Part shown: positions 62,501-64,000 of the stretch, in pieces
Layout of the letters: each line of letters begins with the position of its first letter
Position numbering within the stretch: the first letter of the stretch is position 1
NCBI GenBank assembly: GCA_963790585.1
Contig: CAWBOY010000007.1
Location: 248,001-312,000, forward strand
Direction of reading: 5' to 3'
Origin: CAWBOY01 sp963790585
GTDB lineage: Bacteria; Planctomycetota; Planctomycetia; Gemmatales; Gemmataceae
Length of the DNA: 64,000 nucleotides
Made by a program: the position numbers and the translations under genes
The notes under the pieces: model-generated
Database searches by the model: none
What the model saw: the letters and a program-made list of their open reading frames with translations, nothing else
What the model was told of the DNA's origin: nothing

Positions 62501-64000
62501 ACAATGGCGGGGACGCTGACGGCAGCCGGTCAAGGTACGATCACGGATCTAAATCTTGGTACCTTGGCGGGCACTGTTAACGCCCCCGAAGATACAAACG
62601 CCGGTTCCGGCATGATCACGGGCACGACGATTGGCACTGTATGTCAGGGTGGCAGCCTAAGCACTGGCTCGATCCAAACGATGACGGTCACCGGCACAAT
62701 GGCTGGGACACTGACTGCGGCTGGCCAAGGAACCATTACGGATCTAAATCTCGGAACACTCGCTGGCGCCGTGGACGCCCCGGAAGATACCAACGCCGGG
62801 TCCGGCATAGTTACAGGAACGACAATCGGTAGCGTGGCGCCAGGTGCCAGCCTTAGCACCGGGTCGATTCAAACGATGACCGTTACCGGAACGATGGCCG
62901 GAACCCTGACCGCGGCCGGTCAGGGCACTATTACAGATTTGAATCTCGGCACCTTGGCAGGCACTGTTGACGCGCCGGAAGATACTAATGCCGGATCCGG
63001 CATGATAACGGGCACGACGATCGGCAGTGTAGCTCAAGGCGGTAGCCTTAGCACCGGTTCGATCCAAACGATGACGGTCACCGGAACGATGGCGGGTACG
63101 CTGACGGCAGCCGGTCAAGGCACTATTACAGATTTGAATCTCGGCACCTTGGCAGGCACTGTTGACGCGCCGGAAGATACCAATGCCGGATCCGGCATGA
63201 TAACGGGCACGACGATCGGTAGCGTGTCTCAAAGCGGCAGTCTCAGCACCGGTTCGATCCAAACGATGACGGTCACCGGAACGATGGCGGGTACGCTGAC
63301 GGCGGCCGGTCAAGGCACGATCACCGATCTCAATCTCGGCACCTTGGCAGGCACTGTCGACGCACCGGAAGATACTAATTCCGGATCCGGCATGATAACG
63401 GGCTCGACGATCGGCAGCGTAGCTCAAGGCGGTAGCCTTAGCACCGGTTCGATCCAAACGATGACGGTCACCGGAACGATGGCGGGTACGCTGACGGCGG
63501 CCGGTCAAGGCACTATTACAGATTTGAATCTCGGCACCTTGGCAGGCACGGTGGACGCACCGGAAGATACCAATGCCGGCTCCGGCATGGTTACAGGAAC
63601 GACAATCGGTAGCGTGGCCCCAGGTGGCAGCCTTAGCACTGGGTCGATTCAAACGATGACCGTCACCGGTACAATGGCCGGAACGCTCACGGCGGCGGGA
63701 CAAGGCACGATTACGGATCTCAATCTCGGCACCTTGGCAGGCACGGTGGACGCACCGGAAGATACCAATGCCGGCTCCGGCATGGTTACAGGAACGACAA
63801 TCGGTAGCGTGGCCCCAGGTGGCAGCCTTAGCACTGGGTCGATTCAAACGATGACCGTCACCGGTACAATGGCCGGAACGCTCACGGCGGCGGGACAAGG
63901 CACGATTACGGATCTCAATCTCGGCACCTTGGCAGGCACGGTGGACGCACCGGAAGATACCAACGCCGGGTCCGGCATGGTTACAGGAACGACAATCGGT
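53557..64000 (+). CDS. Giant autotransporter-like surface protein with PA14 domains and long tandem repeat (continues beyond window), two frameshifts
   Basis: ATG 53557 is preferred (GGGAG 7 nt upstream) over 53518. The N-terminus carries LLMEALEPRWMLSAA, the planctomycete LEPR motif, near residue 100. Passenger-type repeats of the PATR kind follow (LNLSGANTYTGPTQIVAGTI; LTLSGSNTYVGATVIQAGAT). Three PA14 domains begin near 54658, 55455 and 56797 (AGLLAQYYN; DDGSMLFIDGNTVVNNNY). A CSLREA-like unit follows (VTNTNDSGLGSLRQALLNAD, about 57590), then low-complexity beta-helix repeats. Codons from 60926 form 65-aa repeats to the edge. The frame shifts near 56205 and 57542, then stays open for 6.4 kb with no stop. 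It is probably exported and adhesive; the end lies outside. Confidence 0.8.
60926..64000 (+). repeat. 195-bp (65-aa) tandem repeat, at least 15.8 copies
   Basis: Copies start at 60926 and every 195 bp to 63851, the last cut by the window edge. The unit encodes MTVTGTMAGTLTAAGQGTIT followed by DLNLGTLAGTVDAPEDTN and GSGMITGTTIGSV, then a variable QGGSLSTGSIQT part. The period is a multiple of three and no copy is frame-shifted. The block from about 61671 is identical to the next copy, as is the block from about 63616. Confidence 0.95.

Noticed and set aside
57784..63898. Long minus-strand open frames (for example 62744-63898) rich in Arg, His, Ala and Gly
   Set aside because: They lie antisense to the 195-bp repeats; the repeat period being a multiple of three keeps them open. 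Their composition is unlike real protein and the plus strand has the better reading.
60926..64000. CRISPR-like or minisatellite array
   Set aside because: The unit is 195 bp with no unique spacers and encodes a continuous protein.

Overview
The window looks like a piece of a planctomycete chromosome, most likely from the Gemmataceae or a close relative. This is an inference from gene content: two giant surface proteins carry the planctomycete N-terminal LExR/LEPR motif (IEELETRLAPV and ALEPRWMLSA), there is a BlaI/M56 peptidase pair, there are many zinc-ribbon/FHA/kinase proteins, and GC-rich palindromes are scattered between genes. Coding density is high. Many otherwise well-conserved genes (hemL, egtB, egtD, the formate dehydrogenase, the kinase) are broken by single-base indels, often at homopolymers. 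I read this mainly as long-read or draft-assembly error and give each such gene one full-length span.

Layout. 1-4647: a membrane-anchored protein fragment and a zinc-ribbon/TM/beta-propeller protein. 4648-5155: a palindromic repeat and a MITE-like element. 5156-9457: a secreted phosphoesterase, an SPFH protein, two small membrane or secreted proteins and a glycine-zipper/FHA protein. 9605-17856: a co-directional phospho-signalling island (zinc-ribbon membrane protein, VWA protein, zinc-ribbon/FHA protein, zinc-ribbon Ser/Thr kinase, and a zinc-ribbon/pseudokinase/PP2C fusion). 18101-24184: a 2027-aa sedolisin-like protein with nine Ig-like repeats. 24185-28180: an accessory patch with small genes, a complete IS630 and an acyltransferase gene with an in-frame stop.

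28181-34284: a formate dehydrogenase operon on the minus strand (fdhD, catalytic alpha, Fe-S beta, NrfD-like membrane subunit). The catalytic subunit has an in-frame UGA at the selenocysteine position, followed by a hairpin with a GGUCU loop. 34487-38694: a TPR-sulfotransferase and several small or secreted proteins, including a 55-aa zinc-ribbon protein. 38909-42528: an MFS/acyltransferase-like fusion and hemL. 42529-47460: a repeat-rich gap, then blaI and a very long M56 protein with two copies of a ~470-aa C-terminal module. 47495-50582: a group II intron lying directly against the end of an IS5-type element. 50849-53122: egtB-egtD, ergothioneine biosynthesis. 53557-64000: the start of a giant autotransporter-like surface protein with three PA14 domains and at least 15.8 copies of a perfectly periodic 195-bp tandem repeat, running off the window.

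The most notable items are the selenocysteine formate dehydrogenase with a visible SECIS candidate, the zinc-ribbon phospho-signalling island with its pseudokinase-PP2C fusion, the duplicated-module M56 protein, the intron-on-IS arrangement, and several families of dispersed palindromes, one flanked by a 13-bp direct repeat that copies a stop codon. No tRNA, rRNA or CRISPR array was seen.
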